Origin: Cylindrobasidium torrendii FP15055 ss-10
Lineage: Eukaryota > Basidiomycota > Agaricomycetes > Agaricales > Physalacriaceae
DNA: 64,000 bases
Assembly (NCBI GenBank): GCA_000934385.1
Contig: KN880480.1
Location: 62,001 to 126,000, forward strand
Reading direction: 5' to 3'
Position 1 is the first letter of the stretch, and each line of letters starts with the position of its first letter. Shown piece after piece: positions 21,767 to 34,003 of the stretch. Made by a program: the position numbers and the translations under genes. The notes under the pieces are model-generated. The model worked only from the letters and a program-made list of their open reading frames with translations. It had not been told where the DNA came from and did not search any database.

Positions 21767-24198
21767 ATGCAGTCGTACCCAGCCAAACGCGCCGCCAGCG
21801 AACACTTGTCACGCCGGTCAAAACAACCTCGCTTGACGCTCAACAGACAAGACGGCGAAACCAGTAGCCCATCACAGAAAGAAAGTCTCGGCGCGCGTTG
21901 GAAAGGTTTCGCTGTTGGTTTAGCCACACTGAGCATAGATACGTTTTCGAGCTTTTTTGGATACGGTCAGTGGTTCAAGATGACGCGAGGAATGCTGCCT
22001 TAAATCTCCGTACGCTAGGATCCACAGATATGTCGCGCTCTGACGCCAATGGGAACTCTGTCAGTGGGGATGACAGCCTAGAAAATATGTCCGGCGAGAC
22101 TGTAGTGGACCGCGCTAGGTCCTGCGAACCACAACAGACCATGGGGCTCCCTTTGCATAATGGTACGCCTAAGCGCAACCTCAGACATGAAATTATCAAC
22201 AAAAGAATCGACAGGAAGGGAAAACCGGTTCGAACGCGATAGGTGTCTTCAGAATGGCAATAGCTACGCACCTCTGCATCAGGGTCTTCCAAGCGGCTCA
22301 TCCACTCCCCATCGGCCAGCCAGATCCCTCTCACGTCCATCGCCGGCTCCTTCGTCGGTTGGGCATTCCGTCTTCAAGACGCCCTCATTTCAACATCCAT
22401 CGCGTCCATTCCAACCATTCGCGCAAATGCCATCACCTGAGCGAGGACAGAGGGACACGCCAATACGTCGGCCACCGCAAAAGCGGAAGGGGTCAATGGG
22501 CCCGCCAGCCCTTCCGAGCCAAAATAGCTACAGTTTCCCTTCCTCCTCAAGGGAACGTGCAGGGTCGGCGCAGCCTACCTACGTCAATGGGTCATCAACA
22601 CCACGGAGCGCCTCGAGGGCTTCGTCCGTCTGCTCGACGGGATCAAAACGCGAGCGGCGAAGACATATTTTACAACAAGACGTACGCTCAAGAAAATACA
22701 TCGGAGCTTTGTCTAACGTTTTTCTAGCATGAGAACAAGGTCAAGGAAGATCGTTCTCTGGCCTATAGTGCTTTACTTCGAAAGATGTTCGAGGAGGAGA
22801 GGAGGAAAGGTATGCTAGGGACAGTACACTATGAAGGCCATGTTGACTTGGTCGAACAGGATATCAATCCGACATCAACTCGTTCCAAGGTCTCCTGGAA
22901 TACAAGAAATTGGTGGAGACAGCAATGGAGAGTTCGCAGAGGTTGCGGCGTAAGGACCTAGCACCTCTGTCCGAACAAGCTGTCTCATTTTCTTCAGCCT
23001 CCCATTCTATAACAGACTTCCGATCTCAAGTTGCGGAGGGCGCGTTCGAGCCCATACAACCCTCGCGACTTAGGAGAAAATCAGATTTGACAGTGAGTTT
23101 ACCAAAATTCTGTTTGATAATTGCTCACTATTGCACTCCCCAGGGTACACCGGAGCACATTCGTAGGTCTATCGAAACTGCGCGCTCTACACTCAATGGG
23201 TTAGCCTGCCGCCAGCCATGAAAATCGCGAGACTGATGTTCTATTACCAGACCAAAACCACCCCCAGTGTTTACACCCAAGGCCGAACAGATGCGGAAGA
23301 TCACTCGGGCGCGAGACGTTGAGATAGACAAGCGGTTGCACCCCAAGTTACGGCCAGTTCCGTCTTTGCTACCGCCCGCAGACGAAAAAGAGGTCGACGC
23401 AATACTCCAGAAAAACGGAGTGATCTCGAAGTACGAGCGTGAGCAAGTATCGCACACCGACATCCGCAGATTATTGCCTGGAACATGGCTAAACGACGAA
23501 ATCATCAATTTCTACGGGGCATTAATGCTTGGGCGGTCTGAGAGCAATAAGGAAAACGATAAGTTTCCTAAGGCGCATTACTTCTCGACCTTCTTTTGGT
23601 CAAAGTTAGAGAAGGATGGGTATGATAAGGGGCGTCTGGCGAAGTGGACGAAGAAGGTAAGAGCCATAGCAGGACAACATGGTTGTGACATTGACGACTT
23701 TGCAGTTCGATCTCTTTTCAAAGGATGTTGTCCTTATTCCTGTCAACCACAACAATGTTCATTGGACGGCTGCTGTGATCAACTTCAAGCGCAAGAGGAT
23801 AGAGTCTTACGATAGCATGGGCGGGTGCAGGCCCCCGGTATATGCAGTTCGTTGGCCTTTTTTTTCATGGTGATTCCTCTTCAACACACTTCATAGATGC
23901 TACGACACTATCTTGATGCGGAGCACAAGAATAAGAAGAAGAAACCATTCGATTTCACAGATTGGACAGACCACAGAGTCGAGGTTGGCAGCTTCCCGCC
24001 CTCTACGACTGCAGAGCTAACCATTTTCAGGATCTCCCTCAGCAAGAGAATGCTTATGACTGTGGTGTCTTTACATGCCAGTTTTTGCAGTGTGTATCAC
24101 GAGGAGAAGAGGCTTTCAACTTTTCACAGCAGGATATCAAATACCTGCGTCGGCGGATGATATGGGAAATTTCGCATGCTTGTCTGCGAGACGAGTGA
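21767..24198 (+). CDS. Ulp1/SENP-type SUMO-specific protease
   Basis: C48 cysteine protease that matures SUMO and removes it from targets. The ATG at 21767 (MQSYPAKRAASEHLSRRSKQ) opens a long basic, Ser/Pro-rich, likely disordered N-terminus over several exons (PRRPPQKRKG near 22480, possible nuclear signals). The C-terminal catalytic domain starts near 23390: VDAILQKNGVISKYEREQV, DIRRLLPGTWLNDEIINFYG (the conserved LNDEIIN substrate groove), YFSTFFWSKL. It continues after an intron ending at 23690 with FDLFSKDVVLIPVNHNNVHW (catalytic His), ESYDSMG (catalytic Asp), and after two more introns DLPQQENAYDCGVFTCQFLQ (oxyanion Gln and catalytic Cys). All catalytic residues are present. Length and layout fit Ulp1 better than Ulp2, which has a split catalytic domain; this is inferred. 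Convergent with NDUFS3. Confidence 0.92.
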
Positions 24199-24388
24199 GG
24201 GTAGAACCCGAACCGGGTTGCTTGTTGCTTTCGTTCTGCTATCTTAAACGCTATATTTTCTTACACTATGATACCTTCGCCTGAATGGACGACGGGCCTC
24301 CTCGTTTTTATTTGTAAATTATCCCGTAGGAATTCGCGCGCGTGTGAGTTTTATAGGCTCTATTCGGTGTACAACGACGATGACAAGA

Positions 24389-25340
24389 CTACTTCTTGAC
24401 CTCCTCAGGCTGTGGCGGAGGCAATGGCTTGAGGTTGTTCGGCCTTGGCGCCTCTTTTCCATCACCAATCTGCTCCCAGGGAGACAAGGACTCGAAGTTG
24501 CTTTCATTGGGTTAGTTTCCTTAATTTGCGCGCGGAGATGGGAAAAGTACCGGAATGCCTGGGTGAGCTGGAGGGGCTCGTACACAACACGCTTGCGCTC
24601 CTCGTCGTAGCGGACTTCGGTGTAACCACTGAGAGGGAAGTCTTTGCGGAGGGGGTGGCCCTCGAAGCCGTAGTCAGTGAGAATACGACGGCTAGTGAGG
24701 ATGTGAATATGGGAAGATTTGATTGGGCAGGGTTACGCACAGATCTGGGTGGTCCTTGAAGAAGATGCCATACATATCCCATGCCTCACGCTCGTACCAA
24801 TCCGCTCCACGGTATATTTCTATGGCGCTGGGAACATGGGTTCCTTCGGAGGCGTATGTCTTCACCCTGATGCGGCCAGCGAACTTGACGGAGAGCAGGT
24901 GGTAGACTACCTCAAAGCGGTGCTCGCGCTCGGGATAGTCAGCTCCTGAGATATCCATGCAGGCCTTGAATTGACATTGCGAGTGGTCACGGAGGAACTC
25001 GAGGACGGGAAGAACACCAGATGGGCCGGCATAGATAGTAAGTTCGTCGCGCAGGACCGAGAATTGCTGCACAAATTTCGGGAGACATTGCATAAGGTAG
25101 GAGCCGTATGTGTGGAGGGCCTCCGTTGCGCCGGCGTACTTTGCGACCGCAGGATTGGGTGAGGTGGGCTCAGTGAAGGGCGAGGTCGATGCTAGACACG
25201 GCGGGTTAGTTGGCGCCATGCACGGGAACAGCCGGGAGCTGACCTTTCGCAATGCTCGAGGACGCAATACTGCGGCGGGAGACGGCAGAAGCGGCGCGGA
25301 AGAGCGCCTGGCTGGGCCGCAACGCAATACGGGCAAGCAT
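24389..25340 (-). CDS. NDUFS3: NADH:ubiquinone oxidoreductase 30 kDa subunit, mitochondrial
   Basis: Core subunit of respiratory complex I (NuoC family), in the matrix arm close to the quinone site. Exon 1 (ATG at 25340) encodes an Arg/Ser/Ala-rich mitochondrial targeting peptide ([20 protein letters not shown]). A 50-base intron (GTCAGC...GTCTAG) leads to the mature protein: [71 protein letters not shown] and [12 protein letters not shown], the complex I 30 kDa signature. Later exons give [40 protein letters not shown] and a proline-rich end [10 protein letters not shown] with the stop at 24389. All family motifs are intact. It shares an 80-bp head-to-head promoter with BCAS2. Confidence 0.96.
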
Positions 25341-25420
25341 CGTCAACAACGTCAAGGTGCAAACGGATTTCGGAAGTAGCCGAACCTTGCTGTTTGGCCA
25401 CTTACCACAAACCCAAAATC
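25341..25420. promoter_or_regulatory. Short bidirectional promoter NDUFS3 / BCAS2
   Basis: Only 80 bases separate the two divergent start codons. Both leaders and the core promoters must fit here or overlap the coding regions. No TATA box is seen in either direction. Confidence 0.6.
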
Positions 25421-26197
25421 ATGACCGATATTCTCGACTCTCTTCCCTACTACGACAATGACCTGGATGCCCACCCAAATTTGCGTCAGAAAGTAGAACG
25501 CGAGCTTGCGCGTGAACCAAAGCCGCCTGCAGCACTCCATCCCCGCATCGCGCCTGAGTATGTCTTGTTTGCGGTACGCGTTTACCTCTACTTGTAATGG
25601 CCACAATCTCATTTGCTCGTAGAAAAATGAGGCACTTAAGACAGAGCTGGAACGCGTAGAAACACACCAGTCTTTCACACCAATAGATACACATCGCTAC
25701 CAACTACCAGCGCCTGCGCTCCCAGGCTCAGATGAGGAATGGCAAAGCGCATTGGACAATGCGCGCGCTCAACTTGAGCATCAGCGATTACGGTCCGTGG
25801 CCTGCTATTCCCCCATCTCCTGTTTGTGCTAAAGCATCATCAGGCAAACGAACATCTCCTTGCTGCAAACGTATGGTCCAAATGCATGGCGCATACAAAA
25901 CTATCTTCTTGAAGCGGACGTGACGCAAGTTGAGAAGGCTCTGGAACAGCTACAGACATTGACCGTTGAGATTAACCGAGAGCGCAAGAACGAGCAGGCG
26001 AGTCCAGGCTTTCTTGTATATTCTCATCATTAGCTCACTTCTTGTAGACTCGCATCGGCAGTCAACTAACGTCACTGGAAACGAGATGGACGGAGTTGCT
26101 TTCGAATGTGCTGCAGATTGAGATGGCCAATGTAGCGTTGGATGCAGAAATCAATAATCTCAACAAACGAGAGGCAGAGTTGTCCAGTGTTTTGTAG
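25421..26197 (+). CDS. BCAS2: Pre-mRNA-splicing factor SPF27 (BCAS2 family)
   Basis: Coiled-coil subunit of the Prp19 (NineTeen) complex of the spliceosome. The ATG at 25421 gives MTDILDSLPYYDNDLDAHPN, the family N-terminus (DSLPYxDxD). Later exons give KNEALKTELERVE (25622 on), YQLPAPALPGSDEEWQSALD, ISLLQTYGPNAWRIQNYLLE and a long C-terminal helix (VTQVEKALEQLQTLTVEINR, then TRIGSQLTSLETRWTELLSN) ending near 26197 with KREAELSSVL. Total about 220 residues, the usual size. Three introns of 45-60 bases. It starts head to head with NDUFS3 and lies 281 bases upstream of the next gene on the same strand. Confidence 0.9.
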
Positions 26198-26477
26198 ATA
26201 TTATTGCGTATAATCATTGAGATTCGGTGTTTGTGGATTTTCCTTGTGTGCAAACAATCGCAAAGCTGCCGTATCTAGTAAATCCAGAATCGTTTCGGCC
26301 CTCCAAGTCCTTCGAGAGATCCAAGTGGGTGAGCTGCTTTGTTCCAAATCCGACCTGCATATTTTTTGCACTCTTTGTGTTTGGTGTGGCGCACAATCAC
26401 TTCATATTCCTGACCACCGTCCCGCAGGCCTCGGATACTCGCCAAACACACGCGAAGGACAGCGTCTTGTGACGCGT

Positions 26478-29400
26478 ATGGCTACAACCGACACCGGCAC
26501 GACAGATTCATCCGGGCTGCCTCAAGTCCCGCCTGTGCCGCCCGCAGCGCCCGCGCTGGTAACGACCAACCCCGTCGCACCTCAACCAAAGAAGTTTAGC
26601 TCGGTGAACATCAACAAGAAGTTTCTTGAGAAGAACACTACACCATCTACCCCCGGCTCTACCACCTCACCGTCCAGTACAACAGCCAAGCCAGCCTCCC
26701 GTCCTCAACTCACACCGAGCAGTACACACGGATCAAGGCTAATTGCTGCGAAGCTCACGGCCACACCGCAGCCTACGACCACCACTGGCCCGGGATGGTC
26801 ACGGCCTTCATCTGCAGCACCGTCTGCCCCCATCACAAATGGAACTTCAGCCCCGCCGTCTCTGAAGACGGGTGGCCCGCCCTCTGTGCCACACATGGGC
26901 AAAGTCATCCATCCTCAACCACGCAGCTCGGCCCAACAAGCGCCCAATGATGTCTCCCAGGGATCAAAGCCGGCGTGGAGAAAGGTCGATGGAGCACCGC
27001 GCTCATTGTCTAGAGACCAGGCAGATTTTCCAACGGCGGCAGAAGCCCAAAGTGCGTCACAGAAGTCCAGTACACTATCCTCATCCTCATCCAAGCACTA
27101 GTCAACCGCGCTTCGAATGTGCCTCTCTCCCCTTCGGCGTCACCATCGGCAGCACAACAGGTCAGCGCAGAAGAGGCAGACACGTTCCGCGGAGTGCATT
27201 TGGATCCAAATGCACATCATTGGGACGAAGTACGTATCAAATTATACACATCCTAAGGCTACTTATCTCGTGCACAGATGGAAGAAGACGATAACTTCTT
27301 GGATTCTGTAGTCGAGTTCGAAGATGGGCGACGGTATGAAGTCGAGGCGCCTACAACAGATGCTGCATCTACGCAATCCGGCCTGCGCGAAGGCCTCCCT
27401 CCAGATCCCTCCTCCAGCAAACATGACCGGTTCGCCGACGATTTTGATCGTAGTTGGCCGCGCTCTGCCTCGTCTGCTGCCAGCCCAGTCTCGCCGTCCA
27501 CCCCGATCCATGCTACTGCTGCAGAGCGCGTATTGTTCAACGAGCGCTCCAATAGGCTTGAACCGTACAATAATCATCGGCCAGGACAAGGTCCTCCAAA
27601 ACGCAACAGTGTTGAAGGCTTGCCTGGCGGCGCAAATGTTCAAGTGCTACAGAAGTTTGAGCGTGACAGACCGCGACCACTCGCAAATGGCGCTCCTCAG
27701 CGAGAATTCCAGAGACGAGACAGCGGACATGGTCCTCATCCGGGGCGTCCGTTTGGCACGCCACCTTTGGGAGGACGGCCATTTGTGCCAGCGCCGCCTA
27801 TGCAACCTCACGAGCCAAGGGGCAGAAGGACAAGCAATATGGGACCTCCACCCGTACCACCGCACGCGACCAGTCGCAGCTCATTTAGCAGGGATGGGCC
27901 CCCACCTTTCAGTCGAGATGGACCTCAATTTGGACGGGATTCATCGACAGGGCGTGGCAGCCAAAGGGCGCCGTCCGTCCGTGCAACATCTCGCGAGTCA
28001 AGGACCTCACTGAGAGCGCCGTCGTCGCCAGCATACTCTACGCGTAGTAATGCCTCGCCGTCGCCCGTTTTGCTCAAGGCTGCTGCAGTTCATGGTATCG
28101 CGCCTCCTTCCATACCCCCAGTGCCTGAGGGTGTCAATATGGACGAGATGAGGAAGGACGTCATGCACAGCGCTGCAGAGCGTGCTAAACAGCGCCGATT
28201 GCAGGAAGAGGCAGAACGGGATAAAGAACGTGAACGCGCAAAGCTGAAGGCTGCTGAGCTCGAGGCACGTCTGAAAAAGGCCGAACCTCCGAAAGAACCC
28301 CCACGAGAGCCAGCAAACGAGTCAGAGGTGAAGAAGGTGTGATCAATCCATCCTAATGCTATGTTGTATTGGGTACTTATGGTTTTTAGATTGAGCCCAC
28401 GCTTGAGAAGGTTACGCCGGTAGTGGAACCTTCAAAGGTGCCTGAGGCATCACCCGTTACGACACCTCTTTCTGCGACTTTCCCTTCGACTGCACCTCGT
28501 CGACCCTCTGTAACAATCGCTACCCGACCGACCTCGTTCACAGAACGTCCTCCCGCCCCAAGACGAGGCTCGACGACATACCCTGTTACCCAAAGCGAGA
28601 CGGTCAACTCTTGGCGCAGTCATGCAACTCCGCTTGCCCCTCGCCCTCCTCCCGCTGCAGAATCTGCTCGAACCGCACGCCCACGCAAGCCCTCTGTCAC
28701 ATTGACCCCGCAAGTGATATTCGAACAGGCGCCCACAATGAAGGATGAGCCTGTCGAGACAAACCTTGAGGAGGTCGACTTTCATGATCTGTCGAACTTC
28801 GTGGGTGCTGATCCCAAGCATGATGAGAGCAGTCCTGTCGCAAATGCTGAAGATTCAGGAGCCGTGTCCCCTTCAGGCTCGCATCCAGCCGTAGCTAAGA
28901 TTATTCTCACGCCTCCTCCGCCTGCAAGACAATCAGAGCTCGCGGTCGAGCTGTCGTCTCAAGGGACTGCGTCGCTCCCTCTAAAGTCTCCCGCAGCAAC
29001 ACTCCCATCGCCGCCAGCGCCATCCGACGTTTCATCATGGAGGCGAAAGGAAATACCGCCTTCTTCGGTACCAGACCAAACTCGGGCAGTGTTTTCGACT
29101 CCGGCTCCAGTGGTAGCCCCGATTCCAGCAGCGCCAGCAGCACGGCCTTCTCCCCCGGAACCTAGACATTCAGCTGAACATGCCATGTCGCCTCCCCGCG
29201 CAACCTCGCGACCGCACAAGGAACCAACGGCTTCGGCGTTCGAAGAAACGATGTCACGTATTAAAGGTGCCATGGGTCAAGCTCGACAGCGCGAGAACAT
29301 GGAGCGTCAACAAGTTTTCACTCCTTCGAGGGCACCTGCTTCCCCTCCTGTTTACACGCCAGCTCCTCCAGGGAATCGGACCAACAGGGAACGATGGGTT

Positions 29401-31012
29401 TCTCCTGCTTTTCGTCCCCAAACACACTCAGAGTTCGACATACCTCAGGAGCCGTTTACAACTATGCCTGAGCCGCCGCAGTCACCTAAACCTGCATGGA
29501 ACACGTTTAACATCCGCATACCCAAGGAGAGTGTACGGCTGGACCCAATCCCTCGCAAACAGATCACAGCGGCTACCAAGCCTGGAATGATGCGCTGGGA
29601 CATATTGTCGTTTGACCCTCCGCTCGACAAGATGGCAAAGAAGAATATTTCAGTGAACCAAGTGTTATTTGACTACAACACCAACTACAAGGGGAAGCTG
29701 AAATACAATGTCTCGTTGCCAAAGAGGGGGTGGGACCAGCTTGCGCTCTCTCATCACACACCAGACTCATCTCCTCAGGGATCGCATGTTGTTCAATCTG
29801 TGCCACCTTCTGCCCCTGCGCTTTCCGTCACAACAGTAGAACCTCTTTCTCCCCCAAGAGCCAACAAGGCGCAGCCCAAGATGCCTGTGGGTTCTGCAGT
29901 TGCATTCATCCGGGACGACAAGCTGGTCAATGCCGAGGAGGCAAGCAAGCCTGCAGTGAACTTCATCGTCGGAAGTGAACTGGATGGCGGTTTGGACAAC
30001 GGATCGCGAAATGAGTACGTGGGGGTGCCAGCGACACCTGTAAAAGATGTAATCGGAGCGACGGAGGCCTCGTCTGCCTCGTCTGAGATGGTATGTTATC
30101 GTGACGATCTATGCTGCGTTTTGCTTACCTTGTGTCTAGCCTAGCATCCAGCCATCGCCGTGGCTACGACCGATGAGCAATGGGAAGAAGGACTCACCAT
30201 CTCGAGGACCAGACCCCGAGCATCTGAAAGCACTTTGGTCGTCGACCGCACCCACATCTGAGCTTCCTGCTGTCAATTCTCTGGAAGGCATCGCGGATGA
30301 CCTTTCTTCAGTGCCCTTCTCGATACAGGATGTCAAGTCAGAGGATGGAGAGACGCCGCCGCCCACAATGGCAAGCAATCCGCCGTCACGTATGTCCCTC
30401 CACGATGTCACCCGTGCGTTCCAGCAAGTACCGCCGTCGGCCAGTACCACACCGCACCGCCCTCCCATTTCACCTCCGACAACCAACGCACCAGTTGCGC
30501 GCCCACCACCCAACTTCAGTCACGGACATCAGCAACAGCATTCTGGACAAGGGAATCCCAGCATGCGGCCACAGTATAATTCGTTTGCCACAGCACCGTC
30601 GCCCATGATGAGTCCATCCCCAGCGCCTATGATGTACTCGCCACTGCCCATGAACAACGCACTACCACGTATGCCCGGCCCAAATGCCCCGCCGCCGCCG
30701 CAACACATGTATCCTGCTCCTCCTGGTCCTCAACCATGGGGTGCCCAGCCTCAGCTCATGCGAGGGCCATACCCAGGACCGCAAATGGTGACCTATTCCC
30801 CCAGCGCTCAGCCTATGTATTTGCCGTCACCGCAGATGGGAAATGGCGCTGGACGCGGTCGGGGCGGGATGATAGCGATGAGCCCAGGGATGGTACATGC
30901 ATCGCCGCATATGTACAATGCTCAGGCGATGATGCCTCCGCGTCCTCCTCAGAGCCATCCTCCGCCGACGCAGTACGTTCCTCCGCAAGCGTACATGCGG
31001 CCAGGGTGGTGA
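26478..31012 (+). CDS. Large intrinsically disordered protein, unrecognised
   Basis: Five exons placed exactly by frame: 26478-27051, 27102-27229, 27278-28336, 28390-30090 and 30140-31012, together 1,444 codons plus stop. The N-terminus is Pro/Thr/Ser-rich with a short conserved-looking block PKKFSSVNINKKFLEK. Next come TFRGVHLDPNAHHWDE plus MEEDDNFLDSVVEFEDGRRY (an acidic WDE...FEDG block), an RDG/RGS-rich part, a charged helix of about 60 residues (AERAKQRRLQEEAERDKERE, about 28175-28300), then Pro-rich linkers. A second ordered-looking block spans about 29500-29740 (WNTFNIRIPKESVRLDPIPR, MRWDILSFDPPLDK, VSLPKRGWDQ). The C-terminus is Pro/Met/Gln-rich and prion-like (many PP, MYxP, RPP) near 30560-31009. 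Composition suggests RNA granule or mRNA-binding function, resembling PRRC2 or PAB-interacting proteins in style only. I do not recognise the family. Confidence 0.85.
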
Positions 31013-31789
31013 GCGCTTCTGCTGCGTTACGTGTTAAATAGCATGGGCGGGGTAGTCTCGCTCGTTTGCATAACTTAACGCTGTCCAGGACTCTTACATA
31101 CATATACTTACGTTTGCACGTCTTGATCTCTCTTTCCTTAGTTTCCGTCTGCATGTTGTTTGTAGCCCCTGCATCTACATTATTCTCTTTGGTCTGCTTT
31201 CGAATCGTGCTGTCTGACAGAAACTGCGTGCAATGGCCAGTAATTTATCCGAGTCGTCCTGTGTTGCAAGTAGTGAAGCTAAAGACTGTCTGTCAAGCAC
31301 TTGTGAACCAAAAATTGTTTGGCAGGAAGCCAGATGGCCAGCTGAATTCCCAAGCAAGACAGTGAGGCTGAAAGTGTTACTCATGAACCCTAGACACACT
31401 GAAAATGTGATTCCTAGGTGTAAATAGTCCTTTGTTGACTAGCTCACCTCAACACTAGATCTTCTCATCGTTCACCAGGTTCAGTCGAGTGAATCATTCC
31501 CATTGGATAACAACTAATGGGACAGAACGTCTAGATATCTATAAGTCTAGCTAACACAGATAGAACGATGTTTAAGTGTATGAGCAGGAGGCAAGTGCAG
31601 CGGAGCACAACCCGAAAACAGGATAGTAACATAACTGCTCGGCTCGAAAGCGGAGGGCATAATGGTGTAAGGCATGGGGCATAGTGGTGTAAGGCATAGG
31701 GCATAGCGCGATGAGCATACATAGATGGTTTTTATGAGCTGGTGGAAGAGGCAGAGGGGGAGCAAAGTACGTCGAAGAGGCAATGCCAG
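31013..31789. other. Intergenic, convergent 3' regions
   Basis: About 780 bases between two converging genes. It holds a short minisatellite (31657-31711) and otherwise nothing recognisable. Confidence 0.45.
31657..31711. repeat. 22-bp minisatellite, two and a half copies
   Basis: Two almost identical 22-bp units (GGCATAATGGTGTAAGGCAT and the same with GGCATAGTGG), then a partial third. It lies just downstream of the tail-anchored gene's stop. Confidence 0.7.
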
Positions 31790-33496
31790 TCAAATATGCG
31801 CCTGGCTTGAGCCCCACGATGTGCTGAGACAGCGCTTGATCTTGCACTCGATAGTGTGTGTCGCGTAGAAGAAGGCGACGGTGAGAGCGATGAAGAAGAA
31901 GACAGAAAGGCAGAAGAACACCAGAGAGATGGAAAGGATAAAACCGAGGATAAATTTCCATTCAAAAACCGTCTCCTCGACTTGGTAGTCTTCTGATCCG
32001 TTGTCGGATGCGTCGGACTTGAAGACGGAAGATTCCATCTCATACTCCTCGTCAGTCATGGAGACGCCGAAAGAATGGTCTGCCTTCAGCAGGGAGTCCA
32101 CTCCAAGCTCTTCAGCGGTCTCCTCGCAATCGGACCATTGCTCAGTTACAGTATAATCGACGGGGACGACAGAGATAGGGACTATAGCGATGGGCTCAAC
32201 AGCAAAAGGCTCGATGGCGGAAACTGAGACCGGTGCAGGCTCTGCAATGGTTATATCAGCACGCTGGGCAAGAGTCTGGACCCCTGCAGTCTCTGAGATG
32301 ATGTGAGCGGGTTCTATGACAGATTCCTCGATCACGGGGACAGGTGCGAAAGTGGGAACGAAGGGCGTATGATTGCGAAGGATGCCTTCGAGCCTGGCCG
32401 GAGCACTGTTGGAGCGAGGCCGACCGCGCTTGAAAGCGGTGGCGACGGTATTGATCAGCTTGCGCGGCCCTTTATGTGACTAAAAGACGTTAGCAAAGAA
32501 AAAGAGGGTCGACAATAGCGCACCTCGCTGAACCTGACAGTCCTGGTGGACGATGTCGTGTTTGTCGAGATAATGGATGCGGATGATCCGCGACGGGCCA
32601 TGAGGGAGGGCACTGCTGCTCTGACGGAGAGAGACGCGGAGGAGATGCGAGTCTTCAACTGGGGACGGACAGCCTTGAGAGCAGTGGCAGTAGTCTCGAT
32701 TCCGCGGCGAAAGTTATCGATGCTGATCTGCCGCTCCTGGGCCCGCGCGGCGCTGACCTCAGTCTCGATGCGCGCACGCTCTATTTCTGCCTTCTGGCGC
32801 TCTTTTCTTTTCTTGATGCATTCCTCGAACTTTTGTTGCGCCTCTTTGCCATAAGGTCCAGGGAAGAATGTGGTAATTGGACGACGGTCACTAGGCTAGG
32901 ACAATGTAAGCATCTTTATCGCAGAGGGAAAAGAGGGAAGGGGCGACGCACATCATGTGCCCTCCAAAACACCAGCATCTCCTCAGCCCTTTCAACGAGA
33001 ATAACGGTCTTAATTTCCTTGATGAGTTCCCGGTAGAAGATGTAGCGTGGATCGTCCTGGAGGGAAAGTGCCACTGGTCAGCAAAAAGTATCAATACACC
33101 ATAGAGGAATGCATCACGCACTATAGACAGCTGCATCCAGCAGTCTTCAAACTCAGAGTCATACAGTGCCCCGATGTGAGTCCACCAATCCTCGCGATGC
33201 ATGACTTGTCCCCAGATATCATCCAGCTCGCCAACATTGAACTGGAACCGCTCGCATACCTCAAGGACCGCCACTCCTTGCGGGCCCGCGTTATGAAGCC
33301 TTTCCTCCATCTGGGCCTGTCGGTACTCAAGCTCTTCGTCGCCCATATTCGTGAACCGGACTTCGTAACGTTCGGCCTCAGGTGCTGGCCTCCCTTTCTT
33401 GAGCTCTGCCACTCGCAGAAGAGCGCGGCAGTGATGCTCGAAGATGCTGGGATTATCCCATGGTTGACTATGGGATAGGAGGACGCTAGCAGACAT
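31790..33496 (-). CDS. Unknown protein with C-terminal membrane anchor
   Basis: About 475 residues, spliced from at least five exons (start MSASVLLSHSQPWDNPSIFE at 33496). N-terminal part: a charged helical region (RVAELKKGRPAPEAERYEVR, VCERFQFNVGELDDIWGQVM, HREDWWTHIGALYDSEFEDC), then IFYRELIKEIKTVILVERAE. Middle: a basic coiled coil (KFEECIKKRKERQKAEIERA) and a Ser-rich stretch. The C-terminal third is acidic, with repeated EPxxxEPIAIVPISVVPV-like segments, and ends with a single long hydrophobic segment of about 32 residues (FILGFILSISLVFFCLSVFF, then FIALTVAFFYA) followed by about 25 residues. This predicts a tail-anchored membrane protein with a cytosolic body. No family recognised. Confidence 0.75.
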
Positions 33497-34003
33497 CGGG
33501 AAGGGTGGTATTCGTCGTGGTTGCAAGTGTAATGGTTGTGGTCAAGAGGAACATGTCGTTGTTTCCCCTCGTGGCTACTTTTCATCCCTACCCTATGCTT
33601 ATTCAGCTGCTCACAGCTCGATCGGGAGGCCCTGTCCAAATTTCCTAATGCGGAGGTCGTCATCCAATTTTGGTAACAAATGGCCTAATGATCTGCATCA
33701 GTGGCATTGTTGTTTGCAACAACGAAAGACGTCGATCCTCGAGCTTTCGAACAGAAAGGTGGCCTTGGTCGAAATGTGTGACTTCCAGGAGCCATCGCTG
33801 CTGAACTTGGCCCAACAATGAAGCAGGCAGTCCAATATGATGCGCGTCACACTATCATGTAGTACAAGCCCAGAGCTTGGGGAGTGGTCCCAGACCATGT
33901 TTGGTGGTAATACACATTGGTCGAGTACATAATCTACAGAAAAGAATCCATCGACGCGGACAAAAACAGTGCAGACTCAAACTCACATTCAAACAAAGAC
34001 ACC
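33497..34003. other. Intergenic, nothing recognised
   Basis: About 500 bases between the start of the tail-anchored gene and the stop of TOF1, both on the minus strand: promoter of the former and 3' region of the latter. Confidence 0.4.
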
